A stretch of DNA of 64,000 nt from Bugulina stolonifera (Eukaryota > Bryozoa > Gymnolaemata > Cheilostomatida > Bugulidae), in contig OW285196.1 in assembly GCA_935421135.1 (NCBI GenBank), positions 7,513,501 to 7,577,500 on the forward strand, written 5' to 3'. Shown here one piece after another: positions 25,201-40,200 of the stretch (the first letter of the stretch is position 1; each line of letters starts with the position of its first letter). A model generated the notes under the pieces. That model was not told where the DNA came from. It saw only the letters and a program-made list of their open reading frames with translations, and did no database searches. The translations under genes and the position numbers were made by a program.

Positions 25201-28200
25201 ATATCATAAACATCTATAAACCCATATTTACATGTATATATAACAGGTAAACACCCAAAGTACAACTTATAAGACATACTACATTGTGCATGTATATATA
25301 AATTATAGATACAACTACGATTAAAATGTATAACCTCATGTGTGAGAATATATAAACCACAGAGAGAGACAGACATACCATGGTGTGGGTTAAATTCAAA
25401 GTATAGAAACATGAAGGCGTGCCACTACAAACTCAACTCTAGGTTAGCTAACAATACTCATTCAATAGCTAGAACCGATATAGTTAGGTCCCACCAACAT
25501 AGGCTACATGCGTTACAGCTGTACAGGTGTAGTAGCGTATCTATCAGGCACGGTGCATGAATAAAGTAGTGAAAAAATCACTCATATCTTACCGGTCCCC
25601 TAATGTAGCAGAGGAACTTATTGTGTCATGCAGTTTACGGGTGGAGTGATGAGACTGCCAGTAAGCTAACACTCTAGAGCTGTAAGAAGCCAGGGCTAAG
25701 TTTGCAAATAAGCATATTATCAACCTCTATTAATCTCACTAGATATGAATAAAGGAGTACAAGACAGACTAGATGTTGGGAAACTAGGGAATACTATTAC
25801 TATACTTGGAAACAGGGAAGGGACAACTCCAATCTAGAAATAGAACTAGCATTGTTGCTATTACTACATGTACATGCAGCCATTATTAGCTCTTTGAATT
25901 GAAAGATCTCTAGTGAATACAGACATTCATATCCACAGAAAGTAACACTACCAAACACTGACCTCCACCGCACTCACATGATACATATAAGCACACAATG
26001 AGCTCTACAATTATCTCTACTCACCTGTCACCTAGATCCCATGGAGTCTCATAGCTGTGACTACCTGTAGTTGCGAGAGTATTGCTAGTACCTCCATTGC
26101 CAATATTACCGCCAGCACCCCTGTGTGACGGGTGAGTACCGTCAGTTGTGAGACCAGCCAAGAGTCTGTCGTGATTTGACGTTGATCTGTTAGCCAAGGA
26201 GTTACCCGTCCTATAATAACAAGATCATAGCCTGAGAGTAGACAATATGAACATTGCAAAGGACTAAGCTGGTGTTCTCGGAATACACAGTTGATCAAAT
26301 TTAATAATGCGGTAAAAATTAAATGTGCAAATCAGGATAAATCTATTGAGACTGCACAGTCGACAAGGCGCAATCGGCCCTATGTTGTAGTATGGATCTG
26401 ATCAAACCTGCATTTATTTGTCAACCAGCTCATGCAAAGTGAAACTCACCCAGCTCGTATAATAGGAGATGACAATATAACTTTATTATTATCCTTTGCA
26501 GGTAAAACTGTATTAAAATTGGCAGGTAAAATTGTACACAGAGATTCCGACTCGGAATCAACGAGTGCCGACTGTTTCTCAGGGCTATCCCAAAGTCGTC
26601 CCTTCTTAGGGTTAACATCGTACAATTCCTCTATGATCCTACTCGGGGTTCCTTCATCCACCCTGTCACTATGGGTTCCTACATCCACTCTTATACCAGC
26701 CATCTTTAGACTTTCAGCAGACGTTTGATGGTATAGCAAGTCGCTCATAGTCCAATAGTAAGTCACTATCCACCCATGTCACATTTCACAAGATAGCAAA
26801 TAGAGTGGAATTGATCCAAAGTAGAAGACCGAGTAGCAGTGACGTGACGACTGCACGTTTAGTAGAGCTATGAGAAGTGTGTTGGAGAGGCAGATAGACA
26901 TACAGCTAGTACAGACAAGACTGGAGCATGTATGATATATGCAGATCATGACTGTATAAATAACATTTACTAAAGCATTAATGGGATTACCCCCTGAAGT
27001 GAGTTAGCTGATATAAACAACTATTCTGATAGGAGCGTCTAATATATCTTAGTCTGTTAGCCTTAGATCCCTGCTGACTAGTATGTGTATCGATATACCC
27101 CCTTCCTATGCTCCATAGTGGATTAAATGTGTAGACTGGTTCAGAGTGATGTAATGTCCCTGATAATTTGGGAACAGAAAACGTGTAAGCTACTGATACA
27201 CTAGTATATGGAGGTGATAAAATATTATACTCAATGAAGAATATACAGCTCCTGTGATAGTGGACCAACTGACCAATAAAATAAATGACTGGGATATATA
27301 GAGTACTGGCTTCTTAGATATTGACCAACTGACAAATAGACTGACTCACTGACCAACAGATTTACTAACAGACTGACTGGCAGACAGACAGACTGACTGA
27401 CACACTGACAGACTAACTGACACAGTTAAGAGGCAGACAGACTGACTGAAACTGACCGACACAGTTGACTGACACACTGACCGACACAGTTGACTGACAC
27501 ACTGACACAGTTGACCAACTGACTTACCATGGAGCACAATGAGTACAACACATTGATACTACATAGAAGACATCTTGATCATTTCCATCGTCTGCTTGAG
27601 AATCCCCGTTCGAATGATACGCTACGACTTCACTGCTGCCTAATGACCTAGCAGAGACTGGCAGCGTTGTGTAACTCTTCACTGTACGACTCATTGTATC
27701 TTCTGGTTTGTAGCTGTTAACGTATCCATGGGGCTGTAGATACGGGTTCTCCATAACGAGCACACGCATGTGGAGCACAAACTGTATATTATAGCTAGAG
27801 TACCCACACCCCAGAAACTAAACTATACAAATGTTTGCAGAGTGTAGGGCTGGTAAAATCTGATTAAATCCAAACAAAGAATTGTACTCAGATGTGAATA
27901 AATTAACCTTGACTATTACAACAATTACCTGTATGTATATTATATGTTATAGCATAATTAATAGTGTATAATACTACTGTTTATTTACACCTGGCTGTCA
28001 GTTAGATAGTACACAATTGTATGGGGCTGGTAGGTGTAGCAATACTTACAACAGGAAATAACGTAAAGAAGTTGCCCAGTACAAAGCAATAATAGGATGA
28101 CAGAAGTGATTAGCAGGTATGATTGATCTCCAAGTGAGCAAAACAGTTTATAAAAGAGTTGATAGTGTCTGTGCATGAGAGATCATATTATATGGGTATC

Positions 28201-31200
28201 AGTGTTGATATACTCTAACTATATTGACTTCAGTACAATGTACCTCTTAGGAGTTGCATTCCCATGCATATTTCAAGTATACATGTATATTGTAAGGGGA
28301 AATTATAGTTTCCTTAGCATCTGATTGGCCAATCTGATTACTACATAATAATTATAATTGAAAATGTAAATCAATGATCTACACTTACCTATAGTGTGAT
28401 TTCTGGGTGCCCAAAGGAGGGATATTGTTGGTAGAAGCACTATTGTGTGTGCACATGTTCTCATGAGGTAACGCTGATGTTAGAGCGTATCCCTTCTGAT
28501 AGGGTGATTGGTTGGGGTGGTGCTGTACCATCCCAAACTGAGACATGGATGGGTAGACAAGGTCCCACGGAGGTTCGTATGAACCACTTTGATATTTGCT
28601 AAAACAGAAGGAATGAGAGTCAGTAGTCAGCTGGTGGTTGGCCAAGTTTCATACCTAAAACTATTCTATGTCTTAGAAAACCTAGTTAAATTTTAACTTG
28701 TCAATCAAAACTTTTCTATAAGCTGACGTAGATTCACCTTGTGCAAACACTCTTTATTCTATTGGATTTCAACACAGTTTGAAAATTTTGAAGATAACCA
28801 AACGTGATGCGTTAATTTTTAACAATTTTATAAACGAAATAAAACAGTAGAGAATTATCACAACATGCTCTGTGTTATGATTGTCAATAGCAGTGCACTG
28901 GTAATACAAGCATTTTATTATACATAGGATTTGTGACCGTTTCCACTTCTAAAACATTTGGTCAATGTCTCTAACATTAGTCGTTGCTGCTTTCATACCT
29001 GCTGATTTTTAGAAATTGATAATTTCGGCTGATATTTGGGAATGTGTAAAACACCCTTTCGACAACTTAATTCACCGAACCAAAGGGTTGTCCCGGTAGC
29101 TAAGATGGAGTACTTATGCCCCCACCCGGCCCATCAAAAACACTTTCAACTCCATAAGACCTTGGTCTAATAGATATATTTAGCCTGAACTACAAGTTTT
29201 AGCGTGTTAGCTATAGCACTAACCTGTTGTGTTGTGATCTAGACATGCTATGTGGAATGTTTTGGTGGTAATGACTGAACGGTACCGGTGTGTGAGTGAG
29301 CGATCCACAACAACTTCCTGTATGACAAACCGACAGATGGGGTAAATCATTGTCATAATAGCACTTTCTTGTACCATGTAAATAGCATATAAAATTATTA
29401 TAATGCAGTTGTACCAGATAAATAGACTGTTTGTGGAGTTGTATTGCCTTACCAGTTGATAGGTATTGGGCATACAACTCCTACCACAGGATGAAATGTA
29501 GCACTGGGACCAAATGGGAGATGAAGAGTAATACTGTACCAAGAGCTAATGATTTGACATACACGTATGTTAAGATATACAGTTTCCCTCAACAGTACGT
29601 TGTCGAAGTGCGAGGTACTACACTTAGAGTTACCCTACCTTGATGTCAGTACGAATGTGGAGTTACCCTACCTTGATGACTGTGGGTGTGTGGAGGTAGT
29701 ATCTGATTCTGATTATCCAGACAGTATTGACAACTAGCGGAGAAGGAGTCGGACATGTGCATAGGTCTCTGTTGCAAGAGTGGGTGAGTTACACCTGCAG
29801 TACACAAGTACAGGGCTAATGAATGCAGTATATAAACAACACACTGACTAATAAATGCAGCACCTAACCTCACGGGCTAATAAATATAGTACACAAACAG
29901 TATACAGTGAACATATACTACACGTATATAAGTAGGCCTGACAACCGTACCATGCTACAGGTACAATAATTTATATGAATGAATATACCTGTAATGTAAT
30001 ATGCATGTACGTTATGTTGCCTAATACAATATTTTAGTTGATGATTATAATACATAGTTATCCTCTCTTTCCCCCAGCACAGTTTAGTGTGATATCACAA
30101 ATTAAGCAAAATTTACATAACACTAGTACCGGGCCCTGGCCAACCTCTTCACCCACAACACCTACTGCAATTTTAGATATTTCTCTCTTGAAAAAGCTGC
30201 ACTCATTTAAAAATAGTAGAGAGAGGACAACTTCCTGTCAAAATCACTAGCCATGCATTAATTAGACAACTCCAACATATACATTACTCTACTACTACTA
30301 GTAGTAGTACATGTACTAATGAGAGTAACTGGTAAATAGGAGACAATTCCAACCAAGTCATTCAATTCAATCAAAGTAGTAGCTTGGAACTGGCTATCTA
30401 CTATTGTGGAGAAATTTGAGATAGCCTGTGTTCTTCGCCAAAACTAAAGAAAGAGAAGTCGTGTTCTCTACAATTTATTAGTTAACCGGCCTTACCCCAA
30501 ACCTCTAAGACTATCCAAATTTCTCCACTACTGTACCTAACAGCCATTGCTAACCTAACTCTGATCAAATGAGAACTTGGCTGACCATGGCTATCATGAT
30601 CTATTTTACTCATACTTACTAGTACTGTGATACTCCGTCCCCCCAGCTACGTGTTTACTGACATCACTGTCTGTATTCGGGTTGTTATGATCACACGAGA
30701 AGGCTGCACTCGACTCACTAGAGGGCGCCATATCCCCACCTCGAGGAATGAAGGTACAGTGTCCAGCATGTGTAGATGGTAAGATATTAAACCTTCTACT
30801 ATTCTCTATATCATCTACAACAATACAATAACAGATAGAAATACTCTCTTAAAACATTACAGAAACAGCTTAGTGATTCATGTTAATATATTCTTAAGCA
30901 ATTCAGCAACACCTCCACTAACACCTCAAACAAACCACAGAGGAAATAATAAGTGTGAGTTGGAAGGGAGCTCAACAAATACCTCCACTTATAGAATAAT
31001 CAACAGTAGACCACAATGTCACCAAGTTATGTAATAAGTTGATTTAACACTATATGATGACACATATATAAGTGCTTGCTTGTGCCTATACAATGTACTA
31101 TGTACATTCAGACATTTGGTTTTGTGGCCAAGTTTGTGGGCAGTAGGGAAATTACTCTAGGTATTATGACTTGGTGTTATGACTTGATGTTATGGTATAC

Positions 31201-34200
31201 CCTTGGCCTACCACCAGTTTGAGGAGGTGACAGATATATAATTAGTAATTACACATTGTGTCACAGGTATGGAATCCATTACTTCAGTCAAGTCATGTAT
31301 TTTTAGTGCGAGCTGCAATTATATAATGCATGTATATAATATTATACTACATGTTGTGCATGTAGCCTAAATATAATATCATATAGACTACACGTTCATG
31401 TACATGTAGTACATATACATGCCTGTTCATAATTTGGAAAGATATTTTCTATGAAGAACTTGCTACCTATCATGTTTGAGTGCGCATGCACTTTCAATAC
31501 AACAGCTGATATACACTAGTTGATGGAGTGATCCTCTCTTGCAGTTATTATTTCTGTCAAGTCACCACTCTCTCAGACTGTATAGAAATGAATATCCAAC
31601 TAATTATTTATATACTCTATTACATAATAATATAAAATAGAACATATATTATGCCTATATTTATATAATTAGTTATAAATGACACCCACATATTCTAATA
31701 ACATATTATTGTATTTATGTGCACTTATGAAAATATCTTGCTTTCAACCAATAAATTATATTTTATAATTAGGTCCTGGGATACACTTCTTGGCAATTTT
31801 AGACAAATGAAAAAGAGGCAGCGTCAGCGTAAATAGCCTATTGCCATTGAATAAAACTATTACATGCTAATACAAACCAACACAATCCCCACATATATTA
31901 CAAGCTAAGTATTGTATAATGTAAGGAAACTATTTCAGCTGAAACAAACTAATCTTCTGGGAACCAATTTAGCTAATACAGTTCCAGTTTATAATAGTGC
32001 TGTAACATTTTAAGGTGTAGCGTTACACATTAACAGTATCCAGTGTATTGTATGGTGTGGATATCATTGTGTATAGTAGAATATAAACTGTAGCATTCCT
32101 CTCATGCCAGTAAAGAAATGATGTTATTTTAGCCATTGCATTGACTGAGCACTGAATGGGTATACCAGGTGTGTTTGTATTGTAGTTATACAATAATGTA
32201 TCAAGTTAGTCACCTTCTACCTTTATATCCCAATCAGTTAGTCATTATAAAGATTACTGTACTCTAATCAACCATGCTGTTTGCTTTTTTAATAAAATAA
32301 CTGTAACAAAGAAGTCATTGAGGGTAGTACAGTTGATAGAGTCTACTGTAGCTTGGCTTCTACTCCAAGTTATAAATGTATCACTCCACATCATAGACAT
32401 GTGTTATGTGCAGTACAGAGTGCATTGTTCTTATTTATTAATTATTTATATCAATCATATTTATCTTGTAATGGGCAGAGGAAGTTGATACCAGATCATG
32501 TTATATAAGGAGATGGTATCTAGTGCTATGATAGAAGGTCACTCACTCAGCCACAGTCCAGTTGGCTGGTCAGTTAATCAGCTATCTAGTTGCTCGCCAC
32601 CTCACCTACATATAGGCACAGGCCCAGGCCGTCCAGGGATTATATGACCAAACTTGCACCCAGTCAAATTGAAGTGATGTCAATTTTTCAGCATACTTTG
32701 GTGATTTATTTAATTAATTAAAATTAAATTGCTGCTCTAGAACTGATATTTCAAATTATTTCTTTTTATGGGCCTATTAAAAAACATTTCTGACAAGTGT
32801 CATTAAACATAAATCATGATATTTTGCAAATTTCTCAAAATCAACAAAAATTAAATGGTGCCATTGTATTATTAACTGGTGAGACTACATCAAGTACCTG
32901 CAAGCAATGGCCAAGCACCTTGCTAGTGGTTGCTGATTTACTGCATAATATTGCTTTATTATGGAAATCCCCAAGTGTCAAGTCTGCAACAGTTATATGT
33001 GAATTGACACCAGAAGTTGACAGCCCAACATCTATATGGGCTATGTTATGGCACCTTGCAGTGTGTGTCCCACTTTACAAGGTGCTATATTATGACACCT
33101 TGCAGTGTGTCACACCTTACAAGGTGCTTCATGGGGAGAAATACCCACCATCTGCAAAGTCAGCAGAAGTTATTATGCTGCCATAACAGTGGTAGGAGTT
33201 GATAGGTGCAAGTCATAACATTATTGTGAGTTGATAATAATACACTGTTTAGTTTCTATTATTTACTGTACATTGTGTATCTGGTAATGGTGTTTGAGTA
33301 TCGGATAATCCTCTACTTGAAGCTTGTGACAGCATGGTAGCTTTGCCAATCGCTGACTTCAATCATTCTGGATATGTTTGTATTGGATTATATTGTGGGT
33401 TAGTATTAAACATCAGGAGAACGATGGAAAGTGCTGACAAAGATGGATGCCGGAGTCCATCTGCCTATAGGTTTATGGACCACTAGATAGTAGCAATAGT
33501 TTTATAAAAGTGGAGAAATACTGATCTTGTTTGATGATGCTATGAATATGAAATAATGGTCACTATGGTGCTAAGGCTAAGATGCAATGTTATGTTGCAA
33601 TATATACCCACTGCATAAAACTTTCAACCCTACAAATTGTAAATGAAGAGCACACAACACGTTGGGATTTATCTCCCTTGATCACTATTCGCACAGTACT
33701 TTGACCTAGCCTACTATCCAATCTAAAATTGTTGTTTAGCAGGTCCACAAGTTTCAAACTACTAGGTAAACAGAACAATACCTCTAAAGCTTAGATCAAA
33801 CATCCTATAATTAATCTCATTGTTTATAAACTTGTTAAACAAGATAATCTAGTGACACATGAGAAGAATTTAGATAAGATGACAGCTGGCCACCATGTAA
33901 CAACAATCTGCTGCATGTGCCTATGTATAAAACAAGCAAGTACCTGCCCTCTATGCCAGATAAGTAAATATTATAATATAGAGTAAAATGCTAACTGTCA
34001 ACAGTGTAGGTGTCAGTCACTTCTCATATTAATGTGAGCTGTCACCTGTTTAACAATGTCTAGGTTATGGCAAAAAAATTACATGCAATTGTATGTATAT
34101 AAAAACTGGAGAGTATATATGAGAGACTTCAAAAGTGAAATGATGGTAGTATAGTAGATCTAGTGCATGTGAATTTAATACAAGTCCATTCATTAGACTA

Positions 34201-37200
34201 GTAAGTAATACATTATGCTGGAAACTCCCAGCTGGCAGGATGATGGCTAATACTGCTGCCAGTTGCTATCACCAATCACCTGCAGGTGCTTGTCTAAATG
34301 CCACCTTCAGCCTCCTTCACTACTAGCTCAGAGTGTGCTATCTCAGTCTGTTATAATTATTATTATATGTATATTAGGATATATCAGCACTAACTGGCTG
34401 TGGATCAAATATAGTTTGAAGTTTTTGATCTTTTCCTCTTCTGTCAGTTTCAAATTAATTAGTCTATTTACTCTCATAGCTTATTACAACATTCTAAATA
34501 ATGGATATATTTATAGCTGTTTGATTTAAACAATCAATAGCATACATGGTATTTATCATTAAAATTCTAATCAATAAAATCTGTGTTTTTGTTGATAACA
34601 TTAGAGGATGGATTGCTGAATGACTGACTGGTATATGCAGCAGACTCCCATAATGAGTGACTTAATGTCTGGGAATCAATGGTGAGGATTTAGTCCACAG
34701 CTGGGACTGGCTGCTTTAGTGAAATGCTTGGACTGATTGACTGAATGATATACTGAGCAACTGACTGACTGACTGACTGACTGACGCAACAGATACACTG
34801 AGAAACTGAATTACTGACTAACTGACTGAGGTATTGAGAGAGAGATTCACTGACTGACTGATCGAGTAATTTTCTTGACTGACTCACCGTTATTATTAGA
34901 ATGAGAGTTGGGAGAGCTGAGTTTGGTCTCCTCTGTATTACCATCTGTATGGTCTCCATTATCCTCGTCAAGGGATCCGATGGAGCTGTTCACACTACTG
35001 TATCTACCGTTCAGTTTACTCTTCTGTGACGTCAAGTCCATGTTATTATCTGTCTCTACATCACCTAAGCAGAGAGAGGTGAAATGAGGGAAAGCCTGCA
35101 CTCTGGTTAGAAACTCAATTAGTATACAATAATTTCCTATAGAATGGGTATTGCTATATAACATAAAAAACTAAGCAAATGTTTTCCCATACACCTCAAT
35201 GGAAATTCACCAGCTTCGTTCACCAAAATTACTGGTTACAACATTGCAATTTTTACTTCCCAGCATTGTAGCAAAAACGAGACAAGATGTCGTGAGCTAT
35301 TTACTAGTGAGATGTTCAAGTGATAGGCTGGTACTAGTGTAAATGGGAGTTTTAAGAGAAGGTCGAAAAGGTTAGGAAAGAGAGGAAAGCGTAGAGGTAG
35401 GAAAGAGGGTTCTCACCGTCACTGCCACTCTGTGGAGAATATCTTCCCCCCATAGCTGGTGTTTCTCCTTTCACCAATTCATCAACTCTTCCTTTGTTAT
35501 CAACATCTAAAATTACATCTACCAACATTAATTTAAATAATCCAATTTCCAAGGCAATTAAAATGTGTGAAAATGTGTGAAATTTTATTTAAATTAGACC
35601 AGGGGCAGAATTTCGTAAAAAAATGAAGAATTATAATATTCTAACACCTGACTAACGCAGTTGAACAGTTTGGGTAAAGCCAATTATAGCACGAAATTAA
35701 TTTTCCTAACAAAACATAGCAAACTACACAGGGTGCAAGTTGTGAGTGATCGTTGCCATAGCAACACTCATTTAATAATTTCATCAGATATGTACAAATA
35801 TGTATACAGTGACATTATAATTAGTGTAATGTTGTGATTTTGATAAATGAGGTGTTATCTCCAATTATGTAAGAAAGACAATACTTTTACTGTTATTGTT
35901 GACAGGAATACTAACAACCTGTAGATCCCCTGATACTGTTGTTATCCTTTATTTTACAGAATAAATGCAGGATATTAATTATAGTAATAGATAAGTATAT
36001 ATTTATATAATATGTAATAGCAAATAATAATGATCATAATCACCTATATTATACTCCAGTGAATATTATATATAATATATGATTTATAGCATTTTGATAC
36101 ATTATAACTCGCACTGCATTAACGAAAAGAAATAATAATGAATTACTACATATATTGCACTATATTATAGCAATAATAATACAAAATAATAATATAAAAA
36201 TATTGTTAAAATGAATTCAATTTTAAGATAGTAATAAACTAAGTTCTCCACATCTACTCAAGTAAATATCCAACACTGAGGCTATCACACACTATTCACA
36301 TACATGTATTTATTTACAATAAATACAATAATTTAATCTTGTTAAAAATGCATGCATGCTTAAATTAACTTCCCAAATACTAAGTAAACACTAGGATTGT
36401 ATCTACATACATCTATACTATAACAATAATTAGTTTACGTAAATGTAAGACTACCTTAACATGTGTAATGAATGCACTTCTGCCCAGACAGCATGGTTTC
36501 AATATTGACTCAAGCAAACATAACCTCATGAGTATCAGTCGACTATTACATATTCAGTAAATCAGTAGTTGGTAGGAGCACCGGAGACTGCTCCTCACTT
36601 GACAGGAAGTAATATAAAATATAATGGAAACATTACATAACCTAAAGCTGCTTGCAGTATTTCTAGTCTAGGGCAGTGTACAGAGTTGGGTTACAGTCTG
36701 TGATAATGGGAGTAGAGTGGTAGCATTAGTAGTCTAGTAGATGATGCTAAATGACTAGCTGACATAAACTACTCCAGTTAAATATTTATGATACTTCAAA
36801 GTGACAAGTATATAATATAGGTCTACATTGATATGCATAATTATAAACACTTTGAATCTAATATATTACAGTAGGAACTACAATAGTAGGCCTATATGAG
36901 CTCACACAATATACAATATAGGCTGCCATGTTTGAAATGTCACTCAAATACATCCCTTCAAAAACGCGCTCACGCATCAGCAGGAGACCAGGCGTTAAGT
37001 CACTACACTAAAACTCTCTTCATACTTCTAATATTGGTAATTTTCCCCAAGAGTCAATCGGCTCTATCTACACATCAAAAATAAATGGAAAATTCACCAG
37101 AAAACCATCACTACCTCATAAGCCAGAATATCTTATACTCCACAAGCACTTCCAGTCACCTTTACCGAAGTGTCACAAAGCACCCTCTTCCTGCCTCAAA

Positions 37201-40200
37201 TCCTGCCACTAACTGTTTATGTAACAATATAGATAATGATAGAACAAATTAGTTTACTTTGTAAACTTGTCAGTGCAAGCACTTGCTGCCTGCTGCCAAC
37301 ACAAACTGCTGACTGTCAAAAAGTCTGCACTGCCTGCCACTTCCTAAAACTCATTGTGTCCAACTAATTGCAACTCCTAACTTGGAAGACAAAATCATTT
37401 CAAGGGTCTGTCCCTTCATTGAAGAAAGCAGAAATATCCATTGGTGGAAATTCTCAAGTCAGGCTGAAGAGTATGGTAGTGTGTAGATCAAGGGTGAAAA
37501 GCTGATATCAAAGAGGTTCAAGTTTTACTTAGTGCACTTCAACTTCCTTTATTTGAATATAATGAGTGAGCTGGAAAAGAAGGGGATAGCAACTAAGCAA
37601 TACCCACCACATAAAACCTTGTGCACTCAAGAAAGTAGATGGAATTTACATGACATTAGCATAAAACCTTTGGATAGCATAGATATAAATTTACAAGACA
37701 ATAGAAAGGTTAGCAAACATGTGTAGTAGCAGGGATCCAGCAATAAATCTAAGAATTGGGTAGAGTGACGCCTTGATGTCAGCGGATAAGTGAGAAACAG
37801 CATGTCATACTGGAACCATTGAAAGGTAACACACCTTGAAACTGACAACATTCCTAGAAACTGCGTTTGTAAAATGATAAACAAATGAACAGAAGACAAA
37901 AGGAAGCAAGAGGTGAAACAGAAGATGTAGTACAGATACTCATTAGAGTGTTGTATTTACAACACCCATCACTGAATGCTGCACCAGAGACTTGGTCTCA
38001 GGGTATAACAGCCCCATGTCAGCTTTCATGACAGGCTCCTACTCAAAACTTTGATATGATGCTTGACTTAGAACAACAGATACGATACGATACGTAGGCT
38101 ATAACTACATTTCCATCTCTCGTATTAGTTCCAAGTCAGTCACAACGAATGATTCCGTTGTTACTAAAGTGAGAGAACCAGAGACTCTAAAGTATGGTTC
38201 ACATAATATGGTGAATACAGCTAGCTCAATGTGAACCAGTCTTTACATCCCATGCCTTTCTCATAACAATGATTGTTAACCAAAACATCAAGCATGAATT
38301 AGCCCTAAATAAACTCTACACTTGGACCACGTGGTTCACCACTACCAATAAACACCACTAGAGACCTGCCAAAATTTTCTCTTGTGCACATGAACGCATA
38401 CATGGACATCTTTTAAAAACTATGCGAAAGAAGCAGTTCAGAAAGGATCTGGTGAGCAATGTTGCAAAACGGTTAGCTGTGTAGTAATGCAGACAAGTGA
38501 TCAAATTGGAATATTCATACTCTTGTAATAGAAATTATCACTGTACAGGACCAAGTCGCTGCAGGCTGCAAAGTAATTACCACACTAGCAGAACAATGTG
38601 AAAAATGAGACCTTGTTTGTAATCAGAATACAAATCTGGAAATAATTGCTCCTAGCTACAGATAATTGGCAACTAGAACACTATTTAACTACAAATTGAC
38701 AGCAACCCCATGAGAATAATGATCTCTACATTACAAACACCTAGCATCTTGGGTTTCTACTGAAATTATGCAAATATTGAATGAACATGAAATAGTTTCC
38801 AATTTATACTTTTGAGCAACTGGATAGCCTAGCTTACTACAACATAAAAAATGACCGAAATTCTCAGTGACTCTGACAAGAAGGAATCAATAGGTCCATA
38901 TAAATACATGTTGAGCATGTTTTACAATTTCTCAGCAGCATATGAACGTATGGAGGCAACTTTAGTCAGATTCAGGTTATATACTGGACGCTAGTCTCAC
39001 CATCGACTCAACTTCCGTTGGCAGGCTGTTTGTCACATGAAAAGCGTAGGAAAACTACCTGTAAATCCATTTAAAATTACCTTCAAGTTTCAAGCGAAAT
39101 ATCTAAGTTGGTTGAGCAAATAAGGTTAGGCATTTCCCATTCTTAACAGATTTAATTTTGTTTGTAAATATATTAAACTATTTGAAGTTGTCCAGAGGCA
39201 CAAGCATTCCACTGTGCTTTTAAGAATTTCAAAGTTTAAGCAATTGATATGCTTCATATCTAATACTAAAACAACAGCTAGTATTAAGCTACTTCAATAG
39301 ACCAATTTAAAAGAAAATATTTCATCAAAACCCCAAATTCCCCATCAAAGCATGAATAATGCTTCATTATTTACTAGACTACCCAGTTTGAAAGTGGAGC
39401 CCACAGCTATCAAATATCAATATGCCTACAGTGATTAGATCAGCTCACAGTAAACTTCTCCTCGTAATTGCCTATCAGGTTATACAAGCACAGCAGTGGT
39501 GGAAATAGCACTACATCTAAGATATACATCTCCACTGTCCAGTTGTCTGTCAGTGCGCCTGTCTAGCCACAGGCGAAACCTAGCGAAAGTTAAGCGGCTA
39601 GCAACAAATATACATTATGATGGGTAAGCAATTACCAGTTTGAAAAAATCTACACCAATCCTCGCTTCCTGCAACACAATGAAAATGAAAGATCCGCCTA
39701 AACAACCATGAGCAGCCTAGCCCCAACAGCTAGTGATACAACACTGTCTATGATCCATCATTCATCAGAGCACAAACTAGACAGTGGCTAAATATCTTGC
39801 CTCTAGTGTGTAGCCAACTGAAAATCTTTATCAATCAGACTAGCATAAACCTATCAACAAGGGCTCAAGGGCAGACAAAAGAAAAAGATGCTATCAATAC
39901 TCTACTCTACAATAGGACAATCATATCTACCACCACTACCATTTGACTTCTTTCACATGAATACCTCCTAAATCATTCCCCAATATTCCTTCTCTCACCA
40001 CAATGTTGACTTTTGTACCTCTGAATACCATCATTGTATTTATAAGCTGCCAACAAATGTAACTATCAATGCCATGATAGATGTGTAAGCAAGCAATTAG
40101 TATAATAGCCCTGTTTAGATGAATAATAAATATATTTCTAGCCTAATGAGAATTTGAATTGCAACTCTGACTAAGGGTCTTGGATAGTAATGTATCAGGA

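Noticed and set aside
27346..27537. Ser/Val/Cys-rich minus-strand frame
   Set aside because: Direct translation of a CTGA/CAGA simple repeat.
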